The notes under the pieces: generated by a model
The model's database searches: none
What the model was told of the DNA's origin: nothing
What the model saw: only the letters and a program-made list of their open reading frames with translations
Translations under genes and position numbers: made by a program
In this document: positions 41,101-56,100 of the stretch, piece after piece
How the letters are laid out: each line of letters opens with the position of its first letter
Position numbering within the stretch: the stretch's first letter is position 1
Origin: Anopheles merus
Lineage: Eukaryota; Arthropoda; Insecta; Diptera; Culicidae
Assembly (NCBI RefSeq): GCF_017562075.2
Contig: NC_054082.1
Coordinates: 49,656,037-49,720,036, forward strand
Reading direction: 5' to 3'
DNA: 64,000 nt

Positions 41101-44100
41101 TTGGTCCGGGTTGGGAATGAACTGGGAACGCTTGCGCTTATAAAACAGCTCGTAACTACCATTTTTGTCGTACGGGAGTGAAAACAACATTGTCAAAGCG
41201 CTTCTTACGCTATTAATAATAAATTTCATGAACAAACTGCGATTGTTAGCGGTATGCTTTGCTTGCGATGCTGTTTGAGAGCCGGAGTCTCGGAACGCGC
41301 TGCTGCAGGAAGAACAATTTTCTCGTACTCGGGCGTACCTTTCGTTCTGTTTTCGTGCACTGTTCTTTAGTTTCGTTCGCATTTATGTCTGTGTTGTGAT
41401 TTGAGGTGTTTTTTTTTGGTGGAGCAATTTTACTCCTCAATTGCTCTTCGTCTCTCCCGTTCCTTCGGAAGCCTTCCACGCTTCCATTCTCTTCTGAAGG
41501 AGTTTAATTTCCGAGCCCGAAAAGGTGACGCAAAAAACCGGAGAAACAAAACGGCAACTTCTTCTGCAGCAGTCTGTACGATCGTGTTCGGGATGGCTGT
41601 CTCACGATCAGCGAACGCGCCGCTGTTTGCCTTCGGCAGTGTGAGTGTGTGGAATGTCTCACCAGTGCTATCTTGAGAAACTTCCAACTGGCCAGTCCAG
41701 TGAGTCACTGTTGCGCTTGCCATCGCGCGTATTCACTCGCCTTCCTTCCAAATCGGTGTGCGCAACGAGGCCTCTGCAACATTGAACGCCTCAGAAGAAG
41801 ATCGTAAACGAATCACAGCGAGTGTGCGAGTGTTGTGAGAACAGAATAGCCGAATAGGAACGAGAGATGGAAGAAAGGGCCACGCCACGACGGGACGGGA
41901 GAGATGTCCTGCCTGTCTGTAAGTACAAATGCTTCCAACCGGGGCCATCCCGTATCCCATACATGTGACACAATAGGTGAATCTTCGCAGCAATCACTTC
42001 CTCATCCCTGCTGAACGGGGGCCCCCTGTTTCCCAGGGACGGCCCATGGCGGGAGACGGTACGACACCTTTTGGCGACGAAGCAGCAGACAACGACGGGT
42101 ACAGCACTCCGACTGTGCCAGAAGAGGAATGATGCGAACCGGACAGGCGCATCAAGTGAAGTAAGCGTTAAATTGCTTCTTTCTTCTGCCACTTTTTACG
42201 AGCGAGTTGCTCCACCACCTCGCACCCGGCTGGTGCTCGTTTCTTTTTATGCTCATTTAGCCCTGCCATGTTGCGCCTCATGCTCCTTGCGCCAGGCGAC
42301 TCCAAAAAAGGGAATCAACATACACAATCATTAACGCAACCGACCATCTACACGCTGGTTTTTTTAATGTCGTTGTGTTGTGTCTCGCACACACATACAC
42401 ACACACAGAATCTGGCGATGTTTTGAGGCGCGATACTGCCGGCTACTTCGGATGGATCTTCCTGTCTGCTGGTGGCAGCTTATAGGGTCAACAAGCGTTT
42501 TTCTCTTTATTTTTTTGCCTCGGATGACCATGAATTGTGCACACACTGTGTGTGTGTTGAGGTCAAAAAAAGTCTGCTCCAATGACAGTGACGAAAAAAT
42601 TAACGCTAGAAAAGTAGCGAGCCTTCAGCGCAAGCAATTGCGTTCATTGTCCGCTTCCCGCGGGTCATAGATCATGTTCGGTGATGCCAAGAACATCATA
42701 AAATCGGGTCTGCTTCGTCGAACCCAAGCCCAACTTTAGACCCGGGAGTTCTGAGAGCGACAGAAGCCATTTATCATAAGCATTGCATTGCATTCAGAAT
42801 GAAATGGAACTGTTTTGTAAACGGCAGCAGCAGCAACAGAAGGGCAAAACAAAAGCTTCCCAACCGCGGGACCGCGGGACTGACCAACAGCGCTTTCTGA
42901 CCCTGCGTTTCAAAATCATTCCACGGGCTGAGGTCCACTTTCGTTCTGGACACGATATGAGCAATGCAATTGCTTTTACTTCAAAGCGAGCTGGCCAAGA
43001 TGAGGTGGCAAATCCCGCTTACATGTTCGTGTGAGTGTAAAACGAAACGACGAACTGAGCAAATTAACATGGTACCCGGTGTAGTGCCATCGAGCCAGGA
43101 GGTGCACTCACAAGGAATGCGCTAAACACGTTCATATCGGGGCAGCAAACCACCGCGAGAAATCACCATGAAAACATAAAACACTCAACGACTGTTACAA
43201 ATCGGATATTTATTCGCACCCGAACCTCAACCGCCTTGAGTCAGTGAGCTGGGACCTGGTGCCTTTCATTCCCTGTCCATTTGCTGCGGTGTTTGGCGAG
43301 GTGAGTGAGCACCGTGGGTTTTATCCAGGCGTGGATCATGTTACCTTAACGTCCCCGTTTGGGTGCCGAAACGAGCAGCAGCGGCAACAACAACGGCAAC
43401 AAAAAGTGCAACCATAAAAGAGGACGTCCGTAGCGGCGATTGCAACTGATTAAAACAACGAACTCGCTCGCCCATTTCGCCGCGCTTATCGCGGGCGCGA
43501 TGTCTTTGCACTGGCAATTGATTTTGCATACATTTCGTGTGTCCATTTCTGGCTAGTCACTTTGGCGAGAAGCTGATTTCGCTCGGGAAGACAAACGCTT
43601 CATTTCTCTCCACTGTAATAATGCGAAGATAAATTGTAGAATGCAGGATGTTGCATCAGATTTCGCCTGGTTCCATCTTGTGTTGCGGGCTATTTGGGCG
43701 TTTGTATTGCTTGATGCTTTGAGAACCTTTGCATCTCCGAAATGGCAACGGAAAGGAGAAGTATACATAAGCAGTTTTTATCACATTGCTGCAAAAGTGT
43801 GTTGTGTTGGGGTGTATCGAATTTCGTACACCTGCTTTATGGTAGTGTGAAACGGTTATGACTCGCTCGTGTTTTATTTATACTGAACGATTGGATTGAC
43901 TGCAGCCGACGATAGCCGTGGCCATTGAATGTGTCTAGTGGAAGATTTACGAAATGACTTCTTGCGGGTGTTGGAAATTTGAAAACAAAACAGATCTATT
44001 GATTCATCGTCCAATGGGGGAACAGGAAAAGAAACAAAACCGAAGGTACTAAATCGTTCACTGTGAGTCACAAGCTGCAGATGGCAAATCTCACTGGATA

Positions 44101-47100
44101 AAAAGACAGAGCAACTGTGCCCAAAATTGATCCACACGAAAACATTCCACCCAACATGGAAAAGGAAACATCCGTACCAAAGTTCACAGTTGATGCTTAA
44201 TGTGCTTGCGCTAAAAATTGTGCTCGTTTATGCTCGCGCACGCGCGCACATCCCTTTCCTGGGCCAAATAAACAAACAAGGCGCGAACAAGCTTACCCCT
44301 CGGGCAAACAAACAAATAAACAAACAAACAAACAATCATTTCCAATCACTTTGCGCGGGTCCTGCGACGAGTGGTTGATCGAATGCTTTTTGCCCACGGA
44401 ATGGCTCGCATTTGTTTGCTCGCGATAGGGAGCGTGTGGCCGCACTGTGAAGTACGGCGCTCGTCAAGTGGTGCCGCCGAAAGTGGAAAGTGGAAGAATT
44501 TCGTTAATTTTGATTGATTGGACATCGAGCACTTGCCTTAATCTGCGTGGTTCAGTTTTCCCCGGCCTTCCATTTTAAGGAATCGAAGGAAAGGGCAACC
44601 AATGCGGTTGGAGTGGGCGAACACACAATCAAAAGGGAAAGGATTTGTGCCAACGTATGTGTGTGTGTGTGTGTGTGGCTAGGGAGATGTCAAATTTAGC
44701 ATCAATTTTCCCACCCCCGTGAGAGTGCGCGGTCAGCGTCGCTCGTCACGAACTGCGCTTTCGTACTGGGCGCGCTTTGTCAAATCACACGCACCACCCC
44801 GGCTGAACCACGGTTTCGGAGGGCGTTCGCGATAGGTGGTGTGCGGGTGGAGCATTGGAATAAATTTTCATATTTATTGAATGCTAACGATGCGATTATT
44901 ACACCTTCACGCACGGTATCGAAAACGGGGAGGCAAAAGGGGAGAGAAAAGATTTGGAGGCTAGCAGCAGGACCGTTTCCACTTGATTGCGAATCGTGCG
45001 TGCGTGAGCCCGCACTGTTCTGCACTGCCCTAGCTCGCGCTCCAAAAGCGAGATGAAATATCGAAAGTGAAAGAGTGGACGGCAGGCTCAGCGCGGTACG
45101 ATCGACCGTCCTGTGACGAAACACGTGTTCATGTTTAGCCGTTCAAAATGTGGACCAAGTGCCGACCGAAAGGGGAATGGTCGAGCGCTCGAGCAGCGCA
45201 CGCGGATACGTTGCAGCTCTCTGGTGGTGGCGGGCTAATGGAATGCATGCGATCGTGCAGAGCAGCGCTCAATATATGCTAATCGAGTCTCGAAGGTGCA
45301 GACTTCTGGTCCGATCAGGTGTGTGTGTGTGTGTGTGTGGCAAAAGACGATGGTGTGAGAGCGAAAACCTGCCCGCGGCATGGCATGAGTCCGAGGGCTG
45401 GGCAGGCTCCGGACAGGCTGTCGGTTGGTTCCCACCGTGGGCGCAACGATCGGCCCCATGCACTTGCACATTTTGCACACAACATGCACAGAGGAGATGC
45501 AGGCGCTGGGACGCGTTGGGAACTGGATCTGCTCGGTGCCGTGCGGACGACGGAATGACTAAATCAATTTGTGAAGATATTAATAACCTTGGTGAGTGAC
45601 CATGTGTCTGTGAGTCGTGCACTTGCGCTTGGCGGAATCGGTGCGCGGGTGAAAACGTATTTATTATTAATTAACTCATTGCTTGTTGCGACCGTGTGTC
45701 GGCTGGTGAGATGATTAGTGAAGTCGATCCGAATCAATTTAGCGTTTTGAAGCCTTTCCGTCTATGAAGGTTTTTGGACCGTGTGTGAGAGTTGTGTCAT
45801 AAATTAAGCGGAGCTGTACTTTTACTCAAAGACTTTACTCGCAAGCTTGCAAACGACCACTTACCAGGAAGTCAATGTACATCGATAACATCCATTGTAC
45901 AAGGTGGAATTAGATTCCGGCTCATAAAAGTGGCCACAAATCTTACCCTCCCAAGTGTATTTATTGCACCGCACAAATGGCTTCTCCCCGGGCGGTCAGC
46001 ACGGATCGTTTAGTAGCCCTGCGGTCGGTTTCAAGGCTCATGAGCATGGCAACGGCACTGAACCAAATGAACCAACCACCTTCGTCGCGGACGACACCAC
46101 GAGCACGATGGCGACACTAAACTGCAATTATGACGCCTAATCTTTGCTGCCAGATTGGCGTAACATCCTTGCCATTCTGTGGTGCTCTTATCGCGAAAAC
46201 GGCAACGGCTTGCCGTTGCACGAGATTAGTTTGCCACCCTTCTTCGCTTCACTCAGAATTCCCCCCGTCTTTATGGCTCTTTCCATCTTCTTTTAAACGT
46301 ACGTTCTAGCGGAGCGCCGGAAAACACTTGCAGCTTGAGCATAAACGGCGTGCCGGCGGGAGACAATCGAGCTGCGTCGGTTGCCATTTTGCCACAGGGT
46401 GGCAGTACTTTGGGGCCGTTGTCTGCCATGCCAGCCGGTTCAGATTGCCACAGCAAGTAAGCAGAGGCAGGGAGGGAGGGGTACTGAGTCGAAAAGCCCA
46501 CCACAAAGAACGGCATTCCGGCACCGGTTCCGTCCTTCGGAAACGCGAAAAAGCGGAACGGAGAATCTTCTCAATTAATCAGCATCGTCCCACCCCGAGA
46601 TCTTCTCCTTGTTCTTTCTCTGTCTCTCTCCGTTACGGAAAGGGCCGGTTTTCGGGGAAGGCCGGGTGGAGGCCATAAGGTTGATGGTTAATGTTGCTGT
46701 TTCAAACCACCCAGCCCGAATGCAACCCGGGCCAGGGTGCTGGGGTGGAAATGAATCTTGCCGATGCGGCTATGATTTGGTGTTTCTCCCTCTGTTTTTG
46801 CGTTTACGCGTAACGTAAAGTTCCCTTTCGAGGGTGGGCCCGGCACCGTGTCTGAAGATCAGTTGGGAAGAAGGAAGAGTGAGAGTGAGAGAGAGAGAGA
46901 GATGGCAGCTAGTGTAGGGAACAGACTGGTACACAGACCGGGGCTGGTCGGTGCGCGCGCTGTATGATTAAAATAAAATAAAACAGGAAATGATGCGATA
47001 AATGCTTTCTTCTTCCACACTCAGGCAAAGCTCGCATACGTCCGACTCCCTCGGCTGCCGGGCCAGTGGCGAGAGATAGGAATGTTGCGGCTAGGGTTGC

Positions 47101-50100
47101 AAGTAAAGCGAGGCGAGCTGAGTGCTCATATGTTTGAAGGAATGCGAACGCGCGAAAAGCCCCTGCTGGAAGCGTACCGTTGGAAGTTTCTTTTCTTTCA
47201 ATTTTGACCAGAGTATGATTTTGGTGTTGTTCTCGTCCTCTGTGTATGTGTGTAAGTCCAAGAGATTTCAATCTACATATGTTTTATGATGTTGATGGTG
47301 GCTTACTAGCCTTAGAGGGACTGCAGGTGCCGCCTCATTGCACTGCAGTGTGTCTGCACAAATGGTTGATTTATTGAAAGCTAGCGGGACTTGTGGGTGA
47401 GATGAAACACACTAGGGAAGAATCGCGTGCGCCACGTAAGTGGAAGATAGTGGTGAAAAAAAGGCTACAAGACAACAACAGCACCTTCTAAAACACAGCA
47501 AAAGAAAGCGCAAACAAACAAGCACCAAACAAGCTAGGGGAAGTATTCTTTCGTGGCCCTCGCGGCCGGTCAGCTTGTAGGGAGTGGGCAATAAATAAGG
47601 CGAAAGCTTCTTCTTCTCTCGTTCCCCTTTCCCCACTATCCCACATACCCACGACAGAAGGAATTAATAACAGGTGGACGGCGTACGTATCCTATCGCGC
47701 AGCAGATCCTCACTGCACTTTACCCGCTGCGGCGATGTGTGTGCGAATTTATTTCCGATTCGCACACTATTTGCTTGATCATCAATCTTGCGCGATCTTG
47801 CGGGCAAATCCAAAGCCCTCCAGCAGATAGTGTGGCGCGATGGATTCGTTTGGTGAGCTTAAAGCACTTGTCTTGTATCGCGCGATAGGCGAACGATTAG
47901 GCCAGCCGCAGTCCGAATGAATAGCTCCGGATGAGGTTAAGCCCGGGACAGGAAATCACGAATTATCCGTACAAGCATTCGGCGGGGCTTTTTTATGGTA
48001 GGAGATGATTTTATTGTATCCTGGAAACTAATGCCATCGCTTCCGAAACACTACAAGTCCGCCTGCAAAGGGGATTTTGAGTCGAAACGATTTGCGGTCG
48101 TGAGATGGAACGTTGGAGCTTCCTGTACGGTGCTATGTGGAGCGTTTTTTTGTTGGCTTTTTCAGTTCCAACAATCCAAATGTCACCCATGTTATATGTA
48201 CCCGAAAAAATGTGCATTTACTGCACGTTCTAGAGTCGTGCATTCCTAGCAGTTTAGCCTTGAGCACGGTACAACACATTCCCGTCAGGTTCCGCCGTCA
48301 CTGTCGACATGGGTCGTGGTCGATCACCGAATCCTTTTTCAAAGCAGTTCAAAGTCATACGCAGCTCACGCGCGCGCTTACCGAACGCTTTACGAGGTAC
48401 TAGAGCCGAGCAGAGGACGAAACTGCAGTCAGAAACGAGTGGCACGGGGAAACGAGTAGTTTCAAGTGCCCGGCAAGTGAGAAATAATTTAAATGTAAAA
48501 TACCCGTCAACAAGGGACGCGCTTGCCGAGCACCGCCGAACCGGTGTGCTCTTCATTCCTTACGCAGCCAAATCAGACACCGGATCGGGCGTGGAATGTC
48601 TTCTTGCCGCGTGGAATCGTTTGCGCGGGTGTTAAGAACGCAGCCGAAGGGTTGCCCTGGTGGGGATGGGGAGGAACTTCACCGAGTTCCGCATCGCATA
48701 CTAATTGCGTTTTCGCTCTCCCCTTACACCTTACATAGTTGCCCGCCGTTGTGCTCGAAGGTCCCACCTGGGCTGAGCTGTTGTGTCGCGGAGTGCGTGC
48801 TTCTCACCAGGCCCGGTTGCGTGTACCTCTTCTTTCTACTCTTCACTTCTCCCGGATAATCAAGCCATTAGTGTTTATTTATAATGTTATTACCGGGCGA
48901 TTCATTTGCAGTTTCTATAGACCGCTGTTCGAAGTGTGAAGTTTGTCTGTTTGTTCGTGGAATTTGCAGAGCTCGGAGTAGTAGTGTTTGGATTCTTCTC
49001 GGTGCTTTTTGGTTGACAGCAAGGATTGATGTACAGAGAGGATCGTGATGATGACTACATTAGGGGAGGTTATTGGCGCAGAATGGCAAACACGTCCCCA
49101 TGGCAGTTGGTGGATGGTGCACCCTCACGGTGAACGCATTTCACGTCCACCGTTACACACATGTCGAAATGCACTCGCCCCAATGAAGAAGGTGACCCAG
49201 GGCTGCATCACAGCCTCGGAACACATTCACTGATAGTTTCCTCAACAGAAAAAGGGGGACAAACTCATTACCGCGTGTACCGAATGGAACGATCAGTTAA
49301 AATTAATTACCACTTTATTTATCGGAGCAATAAAGGAACCAAGTCTGGTGGTCGGGCGAGACTTTCGACTGGCGAGCAGCGGTTTGTGAACTCGACTAAA
49401 TCGACTCCAGAGCCGCGAGGGAACGTATAAATTGACCCCCCGTTGAAATAGAGATCGCATTTTATGCGTGGTGCTCTGGTGTGGTGTTCGAAGTTCAATA
49501 AATGTCTGACGACATCGAATGGTCCCGGAGCAAATGGCACCGTTGAGGCGAGTTCCAATTGCGTACGACACTTTTACCTTTCCTGATTGATGCTGTACGA
49601 TCGCGACTTGCCGTCAAAAACGATATCGATTAAACTCCAAAACCCCGGTAATGATCCAAATTTCCAAATCACCCTCCCAAAAAGCAAAACCACACAACGA
49701 CAGCGGCCGCCGGGTTCAAGCCAAGAGGTCATGAAATCGGGCACCACACAAATCTTGTCGGTCCGACCGAAAAACAAATAAAACATCCGTAATCGTCAGT
49801 GTTATTGATTGGTCTCCTGGCGTGTTTAACACCGACAGTCCCGCTTCCCAGTCCCGACCCGCCCGAGACGACGGCGCAATGATGTGGCGCTCATTCGGAA
49901 CGTCGCGTAACTGTCACACGCGGCGGGCAGGATGGCCGGCGCAAGGAGGCGCTCTGGTGACGCGATTAATAGTAAAGACGGGGAAATGAAAATCCCAGCC
50001 GGGATCGAACGAAACCAAACAGTGAGAAATGGCTTCCAAGAAGTGGAAGTATGACAAAGCACTGCGGCAAGAGTGCGAAGAACACATGCAAGCCCTTACT

Positions 50101-53100
50101 GAACCTGTATCTAGAACCTGTTCGGGGCCTGGATTGGATCGTTCGTTTGTTTTCCCGCGCGCGATTAGTGCGATCAGTTTGATGATCCGTCCTGTCCCCC
50201 CTGGAGCATGTTCGGCTCGAGAGTGCAGTGTTTTATTTGTACAACAATTAAACGTCAGTTTGAGGATTGCTTGCAACGCGCTCGAGATGCCGGGCTGGAT
50301 GGATGGACGGTTCGGTAAACTAGAAATGACAAACGCGTCTCACGGGATGCATTTCTAGCTCGGTGCCCGGGTCTCTGTGTATTTTTGTTTTTTTTTTTTT
50401 GCTTTATTCCACTGTACGTCGCTACTTTCCAATGCATTCCGTTTTTGCTTTAGATTATTTATTTCCCCCCGGTGGGTTGTTGGATCCACTGTCCACAGCG
50501 TATGTGTGTGTGTGTGTGTGCTTGACGCTAAAGCGGTCCTTATGTCGCGACAGGAGACAGACACAAGACAGGGGAAAAAACGAAACACATTCACACACGC
50601 ACAATCGGTCAAGATTCCACCGTAATTGTGCATCGGTGTGCGCAAGTGTGTAGTGCATCCGCCAGCGCACCACCATGCACCTGTGGCGCACTTTGTGGCA
50701 CGACACCGGCGGCCCTGCACAGCCCGGGCGAGGCCGTGAGTGACTTTTCTCGCCCAGCATAATTATCATCGACATATGGTGCCATCGGTTCCGCCGCAAA
50801 ATTGCCCCATTCGGGGCGGTGTGATAGACCAGACACACTGATAGCTGTGTGTGCATGTGCAGCGCGAGTGTGTATATTTCTTGCGTACTATGTAAGCTCC
50901 CAATAGTAAGGCACTACGCATCGTCAAGTCCTTTCACTTCGAACGGTATGAAGTGTGGAGCGTCTCTACTCGACGGCTAAGATTTATTATGTTTTCATCC
51001 CCATTTCCCAAACCCAATATCGGAAAGGAAAGGAGATGATGTGTCCACGTTTGGGATTGGTTTGTAGTATGACGTTTGTTTGTTAGTGGTTTTGTGTTTT
51101 TTTTTTGTTTGGTTCAACCGTAAACATTGATTCGGGAATACGATTGCGCCCTGGGATGTGTCATATTTTTCTTTTACCGTTTCGTTCACTTTACATGCTG
51201 CGCTCTTGAAGATCGGAAAGGCTGAAGACGAAAGAAGAAGAAGAAAAAAGCCCAGCCACAATCAAAGCACGGAAACGCGCCCGGCAGTTCCCGTTCCGGC
51301 AACGGTGTGCGCGGCCAGAGTTTGATGGGAAGTTGTCAATTAATTCTATTAGCTGCCATTTTCGGAGCACTCGATTGCTTGGACCAGTTTCGGTCCTTCT
51401 CGTCCGCGGGCAGTGGGAAATGGACTTGAAATAGAGCCTCTTCGTCGCCGGCTTTATCGTCCGCCCTGCTGCACCATGATTGGGTTTCGTTCCGCGCGTC
51501 AGCTCGGCATCGTAAATCGTTTCGGGGTTCAACATTTAATTAGAGTTATGAATAATTCCGCACGGGGTGGGTTTTTCGCTCGCTCGCTTGCTTGCTCTCT
51601 CCTTCTGTCTCTCTTTCACGAACCGACACATCTGCCGACCACGGCGTGTGGGTTGAAGAACGATAGTAAAACAAACCCGACAGTGGTTAGTGGACGAAAA
51701 AAGTGCCACAATAAAAGCAACACAAGACAACAAGCTCACTTTACGCAGGGGCAACCGCGAGCATGTTGTGAGCGCCGTGTGTTCCGCGGCGGCTCATCGT
51801 AAAGCCACCAAAATTGTGTCCCCGAGCCGCCCCCTACGCTTCAACGTGGTGTGCTCTGTTCTTTTCGATCGCGGTTTCGGTTGTTTGTTGAAACAGCATG
51901 TTAGCGTAATTTTTCAGCACCTCATTTTTAGTAGCCGTGAATTTCGACCGTGATTTATAAACAGCTCGGTAGCCCGGTGCGAGAATTCTGCGCGAGCCGT
52001 AAAGATTTACGAGCGCCGTCCGTCCGGGCCCGATTTTGCTGGAAGCTTGTGCTTGCTGGGGAAGCGCTCCGTAGAATTCTATTTTCATCCCACCCACTCG
52101 GGAGCGGTCCGCTGCACGTGCTGATAAGATGGGCACGCGGCTACAAAGTGGCCGAAGGGTCTCGCAGTTGCCACATTTTTCGGCTCCCGTCTGGTAAAGA
52201 TTCCACTCAGCGTGTGCCGATGGCAGGCTGTCATTGGAATGATATGAGAGGGGCGAGGGGGGAGGGGAGGAGGGGAGTAGCAAGCTAGATTGGCCTTCAA
52301 ATCTAGCTGCATTTATCTCGACTTGTGTTGACCCCGAAATGAGAGGTTGGATGTTCAAAGGCGTTTATTTTTTTATTTTTGTTCGGATATTTCTCTTTTG
52401 TTTCATTCCACTCCTCTGCTAGACGCAAACTGTGACCCTTTTGGCCCACGGCATTGCATTTCATTGTCGGTCAGAAAATTAATGTTTGTCTCCAAACGGC
52501 CCCAACAGCACACGGTCCGGGCTGCTCGGAGGGATAGCCATCTCGGAGGGGCCCATCAATCCGCTCTCTCGAATGGCGCGGACGGATTTGTGAAAATCGG
52601 CCGTTTCAAGATGGCATGATTTATTTCTACGCTTCCCCCGCCGTCTTGTGGTCGCGGATACTCCCGCACCTTTTGCCGATGCGGGAGGGGTTAATTAATT
52701 CGGTTATCTTTTGACTATTTTCAGCCTCATTAGAAACGATAATTAATTGCGTTCGACCCAGGCTGCGTTCGGTTCGGCTCTAGGAACAGGTCGGCAAGGA
52801 AAACGCAGAAAAGTAACAAAAACGAAAACGGGTGGTGAACATTTCAGACAGCACTGGCCGGCAGCATAAATGGCCGCACGCCTCAAGCGATCGATTCCCG
52901 TGGCCGTTCCCGTTGGCACAGTTCGGTCGGAAAAGGTTAACTTTTGCTGTGGCCTTTGCCGGTGTGGTATCGTTTGCAACGGCAACGGAATGCGACACGA
53001 CGGTTGAGGTGAGGTGGCGAGTTGGGAGTAGAAAAAAACAGCACACACACACAGCAACACGTTCACACAAAATTCAACTTGGCGAATTGTCGGAAGAAGG

Positions 53101-56100
53101 CGATTGCCATCAATCGGATGGCCCGATGGCAAAATCCTCTAGCGAAGCGCAGATGAAACAAAACAAAAACAAAGAGAATGGAAATGAAGAGCGAATCGAA
53201 CCGACGCGGAATGGGGACAGGAGATAAAGTTTAGAATTTTAAAAGTAGATGCAGGAAAAAAAAAACAAAGTGTTCTGCTGGGCTGGCGGTGCGGGAACCC
53301 AGACCAGCCGATGTTACAGCGACCTATCGCCCGTCTAATGCCGGGTGCCGTTCTGCAGAAGACCTTTAAACGGCTTACGGTTGTGGGGGTTCGATGCCAT
53401 CCTACCCTTCGCAACAGGTCTTCGAGGTTTGCTAAATTCTTCGCGATTGGAGCCTTTGTTGCCGGAGCATTCCCGTGTGCAACATATCTCTCGGTGACGA
53501 CACATGTAGCGCCTATGCCAGTCGCGATGCTTCCCTGCCCGGCGATCGCTCCGATTGGTCCAGAAATTAGCGCAACGCTAGTTTGCATATTGATTCTATC
53601 AATATATCCTCTCCCTGCCGGCGGCCCAGCGTATCGGTCAATCGTGTTCGCAGATCGTCGCGTATAACATATTCTGTGCCATGATGTGATCGCTCGGCTA
53701 TTTGTAGTTTCGCTTTTGTACAAGTTCATCCCGCTGCTCCCATGGCTAAAGTGGAGGACGCACTCACACAAACACACACACACACACAAAAAACATTGTG
53801 CCATATCTGGCCGGAGTAATCAAACTAGAGACACAACCCCGGGCACAACCGTCGACAACGATCGATCAGCAAGATACGCTTTCCACCTTAACCCATTGAA
53901 AGCGATCGCTGTCGCTGATGACGGGGATGCATTTTGCACTGTTCATTGTCAGGCCTAGGGAAAGCGAAGAACAACAAACACTCAACTAATAAAAAGAAGC
54001 CTCTACTAGCCATCTACTCACATACACACACCCACTGTCCAGTGGTTCACTCTCAACCTTTTCGGCTGGGATGTGTTGTTTTCGGACGAGGATGTTTCGC
54101 GCATCCTTTCAACTTGCCTCGACACGGGATTCAAAATTGCATCTAATTAAATGAAATTTTATATCTTTACAACGCCTGTTCGGTTTCGGGACAGTGGAGG
54201 CGCGCGTTGTTTATGCAGCCATAAAAACAGCAAACAACCGTAGACGAAAAAACAAAGCGTACAAAATCACGATGCCGTTGAGCGGCGAGTCCGATCGGAT
54301 TGATCGTTCGGCATGTCGAGGGATGATCAAACGCTTTCAGTTCATCGGACGGATCGCATCCGTGGGTATGCGTGATTTATTTTGATAACTAATCACATCA
54401 CTCGCCAACGCGACGCGAAGGGGAGAGGGGGAGGGTCATGTTGAGTCATGTTTTGTCTGCTCGAACGAACCTCGAGGGACTTCACTGGTATATTATGGCT
54501 GGCCCGATCGGAACCAATACAGCCAGGCCAAATTATTTACCTACGTCCATCAAACTGAGCAAACCCTTGAATGGTTCTGGTTTTGCACCACCACCATTAC
54601 CACCAACCCGCATGTTGATTTAATTTGGCTGATTCATTTCATTAAGCAATCATACTCAAGGTTGCAGTCACTTCCTTCTGCATCTGGTTTGGCTACGCGT
54701 TTCCTCGAGAACGCGATCGATTACTCCCGGCTGCTCCCCAGAAGGTTCCCTTGCGTGCTTACCAAACTCGGAGGATGGAAAAAGATCGAAGAAAAAAGTA
54801 GAACGAAGATTCTAATTAAGATAAACTCAAAGCAAAAGCACAAAACACACACACACACTGGTTGAATAGTGCACGAAGGTTTTCGGTGCAAAAGCGAAAA
54901 CAGCAAAATAACGTCCAATGCGGCATTGACCAAGAAAAGGACCACTAAACGGTGTTTTTATTTTTCCGTTTAGACTCCACATTCCGAAACTTGAAACGTG
55001 ATGCAGAAACGAAACATACAAAACATACTCGTTCTGCTTGGCGTCGCTGTAACAGGAAAAATAAATTTTCTGATGCAGCATCTTTAGCAAAATGTTCCTT
55101 TCTTTGTAAGAAGGAAGGAGTGCAAGGCAATATTGGTTTTTCTTATCCTGTTTTAATACCAAAACAGTGACGACTGTTGGCTTGGAGAAGTTTGATAGAG
55201 AAAATTCTCAATTCCCGTTTTTTCGACGTACCATCTTTTAACTAACTCACACATACAAAACTCAAGGGAGCTTTACTGGGGTAATGAGTCAACAGTTTCT
55301 TTTTCTTCTGATGAGGAGATTATGAGATTTAACACACCAACGGAAGAGCCAAAGGAAACGGACGAAGGAAAAAATAAAACAGCACGTTTCGGTATCATCT
55401 TTTGGCAGTAAGCTCGCCCCAATACTGGATGTGCAGCAGCAGCAGCAGCAACAATATGGACGGCCCTCCGGTAACGGCTCATCAACCTTACCTGCTCCCC
55501 CGGTTGCCGAGCAGCGATCGATGTTATTCTTTTACGCCATCGCATAAATCGGGCAGCGATGATAATACACCGATTCAATTAGTGCCGAATAATGAATCAA
55601 TGGTGTGCGGCGGAGCATGATCTTATTATGAAATTATAATCCTTACCCGCCACACACACAGCAGTGAAAATGAGCCGCGTGAGATGGGTTGAACAACAAC
55701 AATAATAACGATAATAATAAATAGCAAAGAGAACATCGATCGCGGGCTTGATCTCGATCACGGGCCCGCGAATGGAATGACGCGGGCACGGTACAGTGCC
55801 GCCTCGAAGGTATGGCCTATGTATTTACCTCTTTTTATTGTTGTTCTGGTTGAACAGTACGCCTATCGGTGTAATCAGATCGGGAGCGCGGAAGAAAGGG
55901 ATAGCGGCTCGTTACTTAGCAGCGGAGAATTAGACGATGCCGCAAGGGTGATAATATTCATGGCGCTGGTTTGGGTGAGTAAATGTGGGACACCGCAGCA
56001 CGGAAGGGAAGGGGAGCTGGTAAGCGTAACACAAAAGGAAAAATGCTGCCCAAACACAGCCACTCGCTTATTTATTGGTATTTCCATTTTTTTATGCCAA

